This document shows positions 28,219 to 37,787 of a stretch of DNA of 64,000 nucleotides, in pieces. Both the position numbers and the translations under genes were made by a program. The DNA is from Bacteroidota bacterium. GTDB taxonomy: Bacteria; Bacteroidota; Ignavibacteria; Ignavibacteriales; Ignavibacteriaceae. The notes under the pieces were generated by a model. It was not told the origin of the DNA and ran no database searches. It saw nothing but the letters and a program-made list of their open reading frames with translations. Every line of letters starts with the position of its first letter. Within the stretch, counting starts at the first letter, position 1. Location of the stretch: assembly GCA_021824145.1 (NCBI GenBank), contig JAKALM010000005.1, forward strand, positions 62,001 to 126,000, in the 5' to 3' direction.

Positions 28219-28977
28219 ATGTTCATGCGTTTTCTTCAATTAAAGCTTAAACCTGATTATATAAGTGATTTTAAATATTTCTATGAAACAGAGGTTACAA
28301 AAGAGCTTTACAAAACCCCAGGCTGCTTATTTGCTGGATTAATAAAATCGAAGCCCGAAGAGAATGAATTTATTTCATTAACATTTTGGCAAACACAAAT
28401 TCAGGCAGAGAATTATGAAAGAAGCGGTGCCTTTAAAAAACTGTTCGATCAATCTAAAATATTTTTATCCGAATCTTCCGAATGGAAAGTGCAGCTGTCG
28501 GAAGATATGGAACTGAAATTTGGACCAGTAGAAGAAGAGCCTGTTATAAAAAAGTACAGTGTTGCAGTTCAAAATGGGGGACATGATGATTTCCAATTAG
28601 CTTCTTCAAATATGTACCTTCGAGTTCTTTCCTTAATAATCCAAAATGATAAAATTGATGAGTTTAAGAAACTTTATTCCGAGGTTATAATTCCAACCTT
28701 AAAATCAACCAAAGGATGCAGATACGTTTTTTTAACTGAGAGTATAAGTGAAAAAAATGAATTTATTTCTGTTACAATTTGGGATAGCAAGGAGGATGCT
28801 AAGGAATATGAAACAAATGGAAAATTTCAAGAATTAACTGATAAGGTAAAACATACATTTTCACAATTCTATTTATGGAAAATGTCTCTCGAAAAACAAT
28901 ACGGCTCAAGATTAAAAACTTCAGATGATTTTAAGGTTGAACATTACGACCTTGTAACTGGTAAAAGTTTTCTATAA
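28219..28977 (+). CDS. Tandem antibiotic-biosynthesis-monooxygenase (ABM) domain protein
   Basis: The 252-residue protein has two related alpha+beta ferredoxin-like domains: residues 2 to about 95 (MRFLQLKLKPDYISDF, CLFAGLIKS, ISLTFWQTQ) and about 130 to 220 (LRVLSLIIQNDKIDEF, CRYVFLTES, ISVTIWDSK). Each has the ABM pattern of an N-terminal strand, an acidic helix, and a strand ending in TFW/TIW. ABM proteins are small mono-oxygenases, heme-degrading or stress proteins, usually dimeric; here the dimer is within one chain. A strong ribosome-binding site GGAAGGAGGGAA precedes the ATG. The next gene starts 16 bp later. Substrate is unknown. Confidence 0.75.
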   Translation: MFMRFLQLKLKPDYISDFKYFYETEVTKELYKTPGCLFAGLIKSKPEENEFISLTFWQTQIQAENYERSGAFKKLFDQSKIFLSESSEWKVQLSEDMELKFGPVEEEPVIKKYSVAVQNGGHDDFQLASSNMYLRVLSLIIQNDKIDEFKKLYSEVIIPTLKSTKGCRYVFLTESISEKNEFISVTIWDSKEDAKEYETNGKFQELTDKVKHTFSQFYLWKMSLEKQYGSRLKTSDDFKVEHYDLVTGKSFL

Positions 28978-28993
28978 AACAATTATAGATTAA

Positions 28994-29332
28994 ATGAATC
29001 TCGAATTAAAAAATATGATTGAACAATCCGATAGTTTGATTCAACTGAAAAAATCTGATTTAAAACCAGGCGATGAAATCAAATTAAAAACTAAGAACTC
29101 GGTCTATTCCATCATAGTTGATATTGACGGCGGATTTATAGTATCCGGTGGATGGTTTGATAAGATGGCTTTATCGCCGGTAAAAACAAAAATAAACGGA
29201 TGCACCTGGGGTGGCAGTGTAATCAAAACAGATATTATTGCCGCTTGCGGATTAAACCTGGAATTTGGAAACAGAATTTTAACTAGTACTATTCGAGAAA
29301 TTATATACTTCCCAAGAAGTATAAAAAACTAA
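28994..29332 (+). CDS. Small cytoplasmic protein of unknown function
   Basis: The 112-residue protein has no signal peptide or membrane segment. It contains KPGDEIKLKTKNSVYSIIVD and a glycine-rich IDGGFIVSGGWFDK segment, suggesting an all-beta or SH3-like domain of around 60 residues. I recognise no family. It lies 16 bp after the tandem ABM gene and is probably cotranscribed, and the kinase run begins 226 bp downstream. Confidence in translation comes from the compact operon spacing and consistent coding composition. Confidence 0.55.
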   Translation: MNLELKNMIEQSDSLIQLKKSDLKPGDEIKLKTKNSVYSIIVDIDGGFIVSGGWFDKMALSPVKTKINGCTWGGSVIKTDIIAACGLNLEFGNRILTSTIREIIYFPRSIKN

Positions 29333-29419
29333 CTTTCTTTGCGGAAACTATTTCTATTTGTGTGCGGAAATTTTTGAATTCACGATTTCTATTTACATAA
29401 ATACATTTTTATAAAAATC

Positions 29420-29446
29420 GCCTATTGCCAAATGCGCTGGTTAGGC
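29420..29446 (+). repeat. Imperfect GCCTA/TAGGC hairpin upstream of kinase operon
   Basis: GCCTA pairs with TAGGC, and an inner CCA pairs with TGG around a 7-base loop, with a small bulge between. It is the only obvious structure in the 226-bp space upstream of the first kinase. Role unknown; it could be a regulatory RNA structure or chance. Confidence 0.35.
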
Positions 29447-29558
29447 TTTCAATTATAATTAATTAAATAAAGTAAAACTACTCATAGATTATCATCTTAA
29501 AATTAGAATGGAAAAAGAAGCCATTTTAATTTAGAAATTTTCTAAAAGGAGTTTATTA

Positions 29559-31673
29559 ATGATCGGTCAGACAATATTACATTATCAAGTTATTGAAGAA
29601 TTAGGTAGAGGGGGTATGGGGGTAGTTTATAAAGCTGAAGATTTACGATTGAAACGTGAAGTAGCAATTAAGTTTTTGCCGCTTCAAATTTCTGCCAATA
29701 AAGAAGAACGACAGAGGTTTGAAATTGAAGCACAAGCTGCTGCCGCACTTAATCATCCGAACATAGCAACCATTCATTCAATAGAAGAAAGCGGCGGAGA
29801 AATATTTATTGTAATGGAATATATCAACGGGCAAGAATTGAAGAAAAAGATCGAGAGCGGAAAATTATCAATAGATGAATCCTTGAATATCATTGAACAA
29901 ATTTCTTACGGATTGAACGCAGCACATCTAAAAGGAATTATTCACCGCGATATTAAAAGCAGCAACATAATGATAACATCTTCCGGTCAAGTTAAGATTA
30001 TGGATTTCGGTCTTGCAAAAGTTCGCGGCAGCAGTCAGATAACAAAAATAGGCACAACCATTGGTACAACTGCCTACATGTCTCCAGAGCAAGCTCACGG
30101 CGAACGTGTCGATCAGCGTTCAGATATCTGGGCTGTGGGAGTAATTTTATATGAGATGCTTGCAGGGCATGTGCCTTATAACGGCGAATTTGAACAAGCA
30201 ATAATTTATTCTATCATAAATGAAGATCCTGTTCCAATCTCCAAACTACGTCCCGAAGTTCCGCTGAAACTGGAGCAGGTTCTTAACAAACTTCTTACAA
30301 AAGATAAAGAAAAAAGGTTCCAAAATGTTGATGAGTTTATTAAAGAATTAAATGTTATAAAAAATTATAAATCTATGGATAAAGAAAACGAAGGAAAAAC
30401 AATTGCAGTACTGCCCTTTGAAAATATAAGCCCCGACAAAGAGACAGATTATTTTGCAGACGGACTTGCTGAAGAGCTTATAATCAATTTGTCAAAGATT
30501 AAAGAAGTTGGAGTTGTTGCAAGAACTAATTCCATGCAGTATAAAGGAACAAAAAAAGATATTAGTACTATAGGGAGAGAGTTAGGCGCGCGTTATATAA
30601 TGGAAGGCAGTGTAAGAAAATTTAGAGATGACGTAAGAATTTCAGCTCAGCTTATTGATGTTCATAAAGGTACGCAATTATGGGGAGAGACATTCAAAGG
30701 CAAGCTTGCAGATATATTCGACATCCAGGAAAAAGTTTCTAAAGAAATTGTGGATGCACTTATGGTTAAGCTTTCGCCAGTTGAGAAAGTCGTTTTAACA
30801 AAGAAGCAAACTACAAATGCCGAGGCATACGATTATTATCTTAAAGCAAGAAATTTCCTCGCCAGCAGGACAAGAAACAATATCGATTTTGCAGTTATAC
30901 TTTTTCAGAAAGCAGTAGAACTTGATTCTCGTTTTGCCGCAGCTTATGCAGGACTTGGTGAAGCATATGCAATTATTTATCGAGATTTTGACAGAAAAGA
31001 CATTTGGCTTGATAAGGCTTTAGATGCAAGTCTAAAGGCACTAATGTATGATTCAACTTTATCGGATGCTTATGCTTCTCTTGGTTTATCTTATTTTGGA
31101 AAAAATGCACTTGATGATGCTCTCACTTCCAGCAAAAAAGCAATCGAACTTGATCCAAACAATTTTAATGCATACTGGATATTGTCTCGAATTTACCATA
31201 CTACTGATAGGGATATAGAAGCTCTCGAATGTTTGAATAAAGTTATATCTATAAATCCAAATTTCTTTACCGCCTATGATGATCTTGAAATGTATTATGA
31301 AAGAACCAATGACGAAGAGAATTACAAAAACACTCTTCAAACAGTTGTTCAGATAGTTTCAAAGTATTTAGCGCAGCACCCGGAAGATACTTACAGGCGG
31401 ATGGCGTATGCAGTTACTCTTGCAAAACTTAACAAGCTAGAGGAAGCTAAATCAGAAGGCGAAAAAGCGTTGGAACTCAGTCCCAACGATGCCATAATGA
31501 TGTACTACGGCGCTTGTCTTTATGCAAGGCTGGGAGATAAACAACGTGCTGTTGAACTTATCACTGATTCCGTAAATAACGGTTACGAAAATTTCGAATG
31601 GATAAAACGCGACCCGGATTTTAACAGTATCCGAAACGAACCTGGCTATAAAAAATTAATTGAAGGTAAGTAG
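29559..31673 (+). CDS. Ser/Thr protein kinase with FlgO/TolB-like and TPR domains, no membrane span
   Basis: The 704-residue protein has a Hanks kinase domain (about residues 9 to 270): glycine loop LGRGGMGVVY, Lys38 in VAIKF, HRD with Asp131, DFG at 149-151 and APE-like MSPEQ. A region starting TIAVLPFENISPD at residue 281 resembles the TolB/FlgO-like domain often joined to adenylate cyclases and kinases. TPR repeats occupy about residues 415 to 690. Unlike the related kinase at 43793 it shows no membrane span, so it should be cytoplasmic. AAAGGAG precedes the ATG. A second kinase follows 25 bp after its stop codon, probably in one operon. Confidence 0.93.
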   Translation: MIGQTILHYQVIEELGRGGMGVVYKAEDLRLKREVAIKFLPLQISANKEERQRFEIEAQAAAALNHPNIATIHSIEESGGEIFIVMEYINGQELKKKIESGKLSIDESLNIIEQISYGLNAAHLKGIIHRDIKSSNIMITSSGQVKIMDFGLAKVRGSSQITKIGTTIGTTAYMSPEQAHGERVDQRSDIWAVGVILYEMLAGHVPYNGEFEQAIIYSIINEDPVPISKLRPEVPLKLEQVLNKLLTKDKEKRFQNVDEFIKELNVIKNYKSMDKENEGKTIAVLPFENISPDKETDYFADGLAEELIINLSKIKEVGVVARTNSMQYKGTKKDISTIGRELGARYIMEGSVRKFRDDVRISAQLIDVHKGTQLWGETFKGKLADIFDIQEKVSKEIVDALMVKLSPVEKVVLTKKQTTNAEAYDYYLKARNFLASRTRNNIDFAVILFQKAVELDSRFAAAYAGLGEAYAIIYRDFDRKDIWLDKALDASLKALMYDSTLSDAYASLGLSYFGKNALDDALTSSKKAIELDPNNFNAYWILSRIYHTTDRDIEALECLNKVISINPNFFTAYDDLEMYYERTNDEENYKNTLQTVVQIVSKYLAQHPEDTYRRMAYAVTLAKLNKLEEAKSEGEKALELSPNDAIMMYYGACLYARLGDKQRAVELITDSVNNGYENFEWIKRDPDFNSIRNEPGYKKLIEGK

Positions 31674-31698
31674 TATAAAAAATCTAAAAGAAACTGAA

Positions 31699-34395
31699 AT
31701 GGCTAATTTAATAGGAAATACAATTTCACATTATAAGATATTGAATAAAATTGGGGAAGGCGGAATGGGCGTTGTTTATCAAGCTCAGGATACAAAGCTT
31801 GACCGCTTAGTTGCACTAAAGTTTCTACCGGGTCATGCTCTTTCAAATATGGAAGACAAAGAAAGATTTATTAGAGAAGCCAAAGCTGCGGCTTCTCTTA
31901 ATCATCAGAACATTGCACACATTTACGAAATCGGAGAGAGCAGCGAATCCGAATCGGGTAAGCAAATGTTTATTGCAATGGAATATATTGAGGGAAAAAC
32001 TCTTGAAGATGTTATTCATTCTAAAGGAGGTTCGCCGCTTCCATTAAAAACTGCGATCAATTATACAATTCAAATTGCAGAAGGTTTGCAGGCTGCACAC
32101 GAAAAAGGTATTGTACACCGCGATATTAAGTCAGCTAATATTATGGTTAATGAAAAAGATCAAGTCAAGATTATGGACTTTGGCCTTGCAAAGTTTGCCG
32201 GCGGAACTAAGGTAACAAAACTTGGGACCACTATGGGAACAGCTGCCTATATGTCTCCTGAGCAGGCAACTGGCGAGAAGGTTGATAGTCGGACTGACAT
32301 ATGGTCGCTTGGAGTAGTAATGTACGAAATGATTAGCGGTCAGCTTCCATTTAAGAATGATTACGAGCAGGCTTTAATGTATGCGATTATGAACGAAGAA
32401 CCTGAACCGCTTACATCAAAAAGAACTGGGGTTCCAATTTTGCTTGATGGAGTAATATCAAAAGCTCTTGCTAAAGATCCATCAATGCGTTATCAGCATA
32501 TTGATGAAATTCCTGCTGATCTTAGAACAATAGAATTAAAATCTGGAAGCTTGACCACAAAAGTTTCAGCTCAAACTAGAATGTTTCCTGTAGTTCAAAA
32601 AAAATCTAATAATATTAAAGAAAAAATTCCGTGGATGGTAACAGGTGCTGTTGTTCTCTTTTCCTTGTTTTTAATTTTATTTAATAAAAACAGCAGCACT
32701 ACAACAAGTATTACAAAACTAAGTATAGTTATTCCACAAAATGATCCACCGTTTTTTTCAGATAACCAAATAATATCTATCTCGCCTAATGGAAAGTATC
32801 TTGCTTATATAGGTACAAGAAACGACGCTTCACTTATATATCTAAGGTCAATAACGGATTTTGACATGAGACCTATTGAAGGAACCGAAGGAGCTGATAA
32901 CCCGTTCTTTTCACCGGATGGTAATTGGATTGCTTTTTTTGCTAATGGAAAACTTAAAAAAATATCAATAATCGGAGGTTCACCGGAAATATTAGCAGAT
33001 GCACCTGGAGATAGAGGTGGATTTTGGGCTGACAACGACAAAATTTATTTCACTCCTAATTATTCATCAGGAATAATGGAAGTACCTTCTGGCGGTGGAA
33101 ATGTAACTGTGGTTTCAAAATTAGATACTTTGGCGAATGAAAGAACGCATCGCTGGTGTCAAGTGCTGCCGGGAAGCAAATGGATTTTATATACCATCGG
33201 AAACCAAACCAATGTTAATTCTTATGATAATTCTAAAATTGCATTGCAGTCTTTAATAAATAATAAACAGTACATTTTAAACATTCGCGGAAGTATGGCT
33301 CGATATATTCAACCTGGTTTTTTGATCGTTGCGAGGAATAGTAATCTTTATGTAACTAAGTTTGATCCCGACGATATTAAGAACTCATTATCTCCTGTAA
33401 CCGGCATTCAGGATGTAGCAGGAAATCCAAGCAGCGGCATTTCATACTTTAGTGTAGCAAATAATGGTGAATTATTTTTTCTGCCTAGCAGTGGTAAAAA
33501 TAATAACAACCTTGTATTAATCAATATGGATGGAAAGGTTACTCCTCTTAAAACAGAAGAAGGCTTTTATAGCACTCCGCGTTTTTCACCAGACGGCAGC
33601 AAAATAGCTGTTACAATAGGCAGAAATCCCGAAAATGACGGCAGTATTTGGATATATAATTTAAAGGAAAATTCTATTAACAGATTTACTTTTGGTGAAG
33701 GAAATTACGATCCGGTTTGGAGTAGAAACGGTAAAGATATTTATTATGCATCCGGTATGAGTGGTTCCGAAGGTATTTTAGTCAGACCTGCTGACGGCTC
33801 AGCTTTACCAAAAAGAATTTATAAATTAACCCAATTACTTTATCCGCAGTCAGTTACTACCGATTCAAAATATTTAATTCTGAATGCATTTTCTGGCCCA
33901 ACACAAGGCGATATTTTGGGGCTGAATCTTAACAATTATAAGATTGACACATTAGTATCGACAAAAAATAATGAATATTTCGGCGAAGTATCACCTAACG
34001 GTAAGTGGTTTTTATATGGATCAAATGAAACAGGCAATAATGAAAATTTTTTAAAATCCTATCCAGATTTAAATGGCAAATGGCAGATTACAACAGGCGG
34101 TGGCGGAGATCCTATATGGTCACCCAATGGAGATAAAATTTATTACATAAACTTTCAAGCAAAATTAATGTCTCTTCCAATTATTACTAATCCTTCACTC
34201 GTTATAGGAAATCCTAAAATTCAATTTGATATTTCGGCTATGGATATGCAGGATGCACTTGGCGCTACTTATGATATTTCACCTGATGGGAAGGAATTTG
34301 TTTTTATAATGAGAAACAGTAAAACAAAAACACAAACTGAGATAAATGTTATTCTTAATTGGCAAAAAGAATTGAATGAAAAGTTAAAAGAATAA
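31699..34395 (+). CDS. Membrane Ser/Thr protein kinase with PD40/WD40-type sensor propeller
   Basis: The 898-residue protein starts best at ATG 31699; a TTG at 31660 would overlap the previous gene. Kinase domain residues: GEGGMGVVY, VALKF, HRD with Asp142, DFG and MSPEQAT. One membrane span lies at about residues 312-331 (WMVTGAVVLFSLFLILF). The C-terminal 560 residues form repeated beta-propeller blades with PD40 signatures such as FSPDGNWIAF, FSPDGSKIAV and WSPNGDKIYYI. The propeller should face the periplasm and sense a ligand while the kinase works inside. It is 25 bp downstream of the TPR kinase and 120 bp before the first giant histidine kinase. Confidence 0.92.
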   Translation: MANLIGNTISHYKILNKIGEGGMGVVYQAQDTKLDRLVALKFLPGHALSNMEDKERFIREAKAAASLNHQNIAHIYEIGESSESESGKQMFIAMEYIEGKTLEDVIHSKGGSPLPLKTAINYTIQIAEGLQAAHEKGIVHRDIKSANIMVNEKDQVKIMDFGLAKFAGGTKVTKLGTTMGTAAYMSPEQATGEKVDSRTDIWSLGVVMYEMISGQLPFKNDYEQALMYAIMNEEPEPLTSKRTGVPILLDGVISKALAKDPSMRYQHIDEIPADLRTIELKSGSLTTKVSAQTRMFPVVQKKSNNIKEKIPWMVTGAVVLFSLFLILFNKNSSTTTSITKLSIVIPQNDPPFFSDNQIISISPNGKYLAYIGTRNDASLIYLRSITDFDMRPIEGTEGADNPFFSPDGNWIAFFANGKLKKISIIGGSPEILADAPGDRGGFWADNDKIYFTPNYSSGIMEVPSGGGNVTVVSKLDTLANERTHRWCQVLPGSKWILYTIGNQTNVNSYDNSKIALQSLINNKQYILNIRGSMARYIQPGFLIVARNSNLYVTKFDPDDIKNSLSPVTGIQDVAGNPSSGISYFSVANNGELFFLPSSGKNNNNLVLINMDGKVTPLKTEEGFYSTPRFSPDGSKIAVTIGRNPENDGSIWIYNLKENSINRFTFGEGNYDPVWSRNGKDIYYASGMSGSEGILVRPADGSALPKRIYKLTQLLYPQSVTTDSKYLILNAFSGPTQGDILGLNLNNYKIDTLVSTKNNEYFGEVSPNGKWFLYGSNETGNNENFLKSYPDLNGKWQITTGGGGDPIWSPNGDKIYYINFQAKLMSLPIITNPSLVIGNPKIQFDISAMDMQDALGATYDISPDGKEFVFIMRNSKTKTQTEINVILNWQKELNEKLKE

Positions 34396-34515
34396 CCGAA
34401 ATGGTAACGTTTATGATTGGAAAGACATTCCAAATTTTATAAGAAACAAAGGATATTAACACATAAATATTTACACAAAACAAAATTTATTTATAGTAAT
34501 AATAAATTCGGAAAT

Positions 34516-37500
34516 ATGAAAAACCTGTTACTAATGTTTATTTGTCTCTGCTTTTTTGATGTTTCTACAAAAGCGCAGCATTATACTGAAATGGGCTCTC
34601 AAGCAGTTATAAATTATACGCCCAAAGAATATAACGCCAATCCACAGAATTGGGCAATTACTCAAGATGAAAGAGGCGTAATGTATTTTGGCAATGATGA
34701 TGGACTGCTTGAGTTTGACGGCAATACATGGCGCCTTTATCAGGTACCTAACAAGACGATCATTCGCGCTTTAGACAAAAGCAGTAACGGAAAAATTTAT
34801 GCAGGTGCAGCAAGTGATTTAGGATATTTTCTACCGGATTCTGCTGGGAAATTAACATTTCACTCGTTGATGAAATATTTACCTGAAAATATGAGAAATT
34901 TTTCTGATGTCTGGGATACTTATGTAAGCGGCGGTATGGCATATTTTAATACTGGTAACTACATCTTTGTATGGAACATTCAAAATAAAAAATTTATAGC
35001 AATTAAATCCCATAGTAGTTTTAAGGGAATATTTAAAGTAAACAATTCCATTTATGTACGGGAAACAGGTATTGGTCTTGAAGTCTTCAAAAGCGATTCT
35101 CTTAGGCTTGTTAAAGGAGGAGAAAAATTTGCCAATTTAAGAATTAAAGTAATGCTTTCATTCCCTGGTGAAAAAGGAACAAGTTTAATTATTACAGATT
35201 CCATGGGCTTATTTAAGTATGATGGCAGTAAATTTATCCACTTTAAAACATCAGCGGATAAGTTTATAAAAGAAAATCCAATTTATTGCGGTACAGTGCT
35301 TTCAGACGGAAATATATTTTTGGGAACAAGTTTAGAAGGAGCAATTGTAATTGATACAACGGGAAAAGAAATTCACATTTATAACTTGAAAAACGGTATT
35401 ATAGATGATTATATAAATTATGCATTTCAAGATCGTTCTGGTGGAATATGGCTGGCTACACAAAACGGCATCTCGAGAATAGACTATTCCTCACCGGTTA
35501 GCTATTTCGATTCAAGAAATAATTTTTCAGGTAATTCAACCGATATTATTTGGCATAATGGAATTATATATGCGGCATCTAATCATGGTGTTTATTCGCT
35601 TGATCCAAATACTTCAATTTTTCATTTGCTAAAGGGTAACAACAGCAACGCTTGGTCGTTTGTTGAGATTGGAAATGAGCTCCTAGTTGGGACCGACAAT
35701 GGTTTATTTAAAGTTGAAAAGGATGAATTAAAATCAATAAAAAATACCGTTGGAGATAATTATGAAATTAATTATTTAAAACATTCGAAACTGAATCCTA
35801 ATAGAATTTATGTCGCGACTTATAATGGATTATGGTCTGTTTTAAAATCTGGTAATAATTGGAAAGACGAAGGTAAAATCCTCAATAATAATGATCAAAA
35901 TACTTCCATCGTAGAAAACAAAGATGGCAGTTTGTGGCTGGGAACTTTTTCTACTGGGCTTTTTAGAATTACTTTTCATAAAGATGAAAAAGGAAACATC
36001 ATATTGAATGAACCAGTCATCGAACATTTTAATAAAAGAAATGGGCTGCAAGATGGTTATATAGAAGTAGAGAAAGTCAACTCGACAAATTATTTTATTA
36101 CAACAGACAGCATATACAAATTTAACGAAAACAAAAAATTTTTTTATACCGATACTTCTGATAAAATCATAAGTGCAGTTTATAAGATGAACAATAAAAA
36201 AGCTATTATCGATTTTAGACAAGACCAATTGGGAAGAGTTTGCATATCATTTAAAGATAGAATAGAAATGGGTATACCTGAGGAAGCAGGTTCATATAAA
36301 TGGATATCTGATCCTTTTAACCGTTTTGAAGGCGATGAACCTTGGGAAATGTATGCTGAAAGCAATGGTATTACTTGGTTTGGTACAGGTTCAAGTATTA
36401 TTAAATATGATTTTAATAAGAAAAATTTTGACAGTTCTGAATATTCAACTCTTGTGCGCAGTGTTGAGATTGGAGATGATTCAACAATTTTTTTCGGCGA
36501 TAATGATAATAAATCTATTGTCCCGAGCCTAAACTTCAAAAACAATTCAATTAAATTCACATATTCAGCTGCAAGCTATGAAGAAAAGAACGGAAATAAA
36601 TTCAGAACATTTTTAATCGGATTTGACAAAGGATGGTCTTCTTGGTCAACAGAAACAACGAAAGAATATACAAATCTTCCTCCCGGAAAGTATATGTTTA
36701 AGGTGGCATCGTTAAACATTATCGGAATTGAAGGCAAAATTGGAACCTATGCGTTTATAATCTTTCCTCCATGGTATAATACATGGTGGGCTTACTTTAT
36801 TTATATAGTTCTTTTCGGAATTGTAGTATTTGTTATTGACCGGATGCAGAGAAAAAGACTAATAAAAAAAGAAAGGTATCGGGCAGAAATTGAGAGGAAA
36901 GAAAATGAACTTAAACATGCAAAAGAAATTGAAAAAGCTTATAAGGAACTCAAAGATACTCAAGTACAATTAATTCACTCGGAAAAGATGGCATCACTTG
37001 GTGAATTGACAGCAGGCATTGCGCACGAAATAAAAAATCCTTTGAACTTTGTGAACAATTTTTCTGAAATAAGCAATGAATTACTAGATGAATTGAAATC
37101 TGAATTACTGAATGATAGAAAAGAAGATGTGTTGGAGATTATTGATGATCTAAAACAAAACCTTGAAAAAATAAATCATCATGGCAAAAGAGCAGACTCA
37201 ATTGTTAAAGGAATGCTTCTTCATTCTCGGGGAACTACCGGTGAAAAAACTTTAACGGACATAAATAGTCTTCTCGATGAATATGTTAATCTTGCCTATC
37301 ACGGAATGAGAGCACAGAATAAAGATTTTAATATTACGATTGAAAAAGATTATGATGAATCAATTGGAAATATTAATGTAGTACCCCAAGATATCAGCCG
37401 GGTATTTTTAAATATAATTAATAACGGTTGCTACGCTGCCAATGATAAAAAGAAAACAAGCGGAGAAAATTTATCCCCGAAAATAAAAATCTTAACAAAA

Positions 37501-37731
37501 AATCTAAAAGATAAAGTCGAAATTCGAATTGCAGATAATGGAAATGGAGTTCCAGATAAAATAAAAGATAAACTCTTCCAGCCCTTTTTCACAACAAAAC
37601 CGACAGGCGAAGGTACTGGTTTAGGATTATCATTGAGTTATGATATTGTTGTAAAGCAGCATAACGGAGAAATTAAAATTGTAAGCAATGAAGGCGAAGG
37701 AGCAGAGTTTATTTTAACTCTGCCTAAATAG
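34516..37731 (+). CDS. Reg_prop/Y_Y_Y sensor histidine kinase 1
   Basis: Starting at ATG 34516 gives 1071 residues and a proper signal peptide (MKNLLLMFICLCFFDVSTKA); a longer frame from 34417 lacks one. About residues 35 to 680 form two Reg_prop propellers with repeated WAITQDERGVMYFGNDDG-like and IWLATQNGISRIDY blades. A Y_Y_Y domain follows, with NLPPGKYMFKV at about residue 720. The membrane span is at 757-775. A coiled coil leads to HisKA with His837 in AGIAHEIKNPLNF and an HATPase with IADNGNGVP and GTGLGLSL. No receiver or AraC output domain is fused, unlike many Bacteroides hybrid sensors. The likely partners are the receivers 4-5 kb downstream. Confidence 0.93.
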   Translation: MKNLLLMFICLCFFDVSTKAQHYTEMGSQAVINYTPKEYNANPQNWAITQDERGVMYFGNDDGLLEFDGNTWRLYQVPNKTIIRALDKSSNGKIYAGAASDLGYFLPDSAGKLTFHSLMKYLPENMRNFSDVWDTYVSGGMAYFNTGNYIFVWNIQNKKFIAIKSHSSFKGIFKVNNSIYVRETGIGLEVFKSDSLRLVKGGEKFANLRIKVMLSFPGEKGTSLIITDSMGLFKYDGSKFIHFKTSADKFIKENPIYCGTVLSDGNIFLGTSLEGAIVIDTTGKEIHIYNLKNGIIDDYINYAFQDRSGGIWLATQNGISRIDYSSPVSYFDSRNNFSGNSTDIIWHNGIIYAASNHGVYSLDPNTSIFHLLKGNNSNAWSFVEIGNELLVGTDNGLFKVEKDELKSIKNTVGDNYEINYLKHSKLNPNRIYVATYNGLWSVLKSGNNWKDEGKILNNNDQNTSIVENKDGSLWLGTFSTGLFRITFHKDEKGNIILNEPVIEHFNKRNGLQDGYIEVEKVNSTNYFITTDSIYKFNENKKFFYTDTSDKIISAVYKMNNKKAIIDFRQDQLGRVCISFKDRIEMGIPEEAGSYKWISDPFNRFEGDEPWEMYAESNGITWFGTGSSIIKYDFNKKNFDSSEYSTLVRSVEIGDDSTIFFGDNDNKSIVPSLNFKNNSIKFTYSAASYEEKNGNKFRTFLIGFDKGWSSWSTETTKEYTNLPPGKYMFKVASLNIIGIEGKIGTYAFIIFPPWYNTWWAYFIYIVLFGIVVFVIDRMQRKRLIKKERYRAEIERKENELKHAKEIEKAYKELKDTQVQLIHSEKMASLGELTAGIAHEIKNPLNFVNNFSEISNELLDELKSELLNDRKEDVLEIIDDLKQNLEKINHHGKRADSIVKGMLLHSRGTTGEKTLTDINSLLDEYVNLAYHGMRAQNKDFNITIEKDYDESIGNINVVPQDISRVFLNIINNGCYAANDKKKTSGENLSPKIKILTKNLKDKVEIRIADNGNGVPDKIKDKLFQPFFTTKPTGEGTGLGLSLSYDIVVKQHNGEIKIVSNEGEGAEFILTLPK

Positions 37732-37787
37732 CTGATATAGATAAATCATTATTAGATGTCCAAAATAAAATAATATTTAGGAATCAG

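Noticed and set aside
29420-29446. attC-like integron site (GTTAGGC present)
   Set aside because: No paired inverse core at a proper distance, no integrase and no gene-cassette array.
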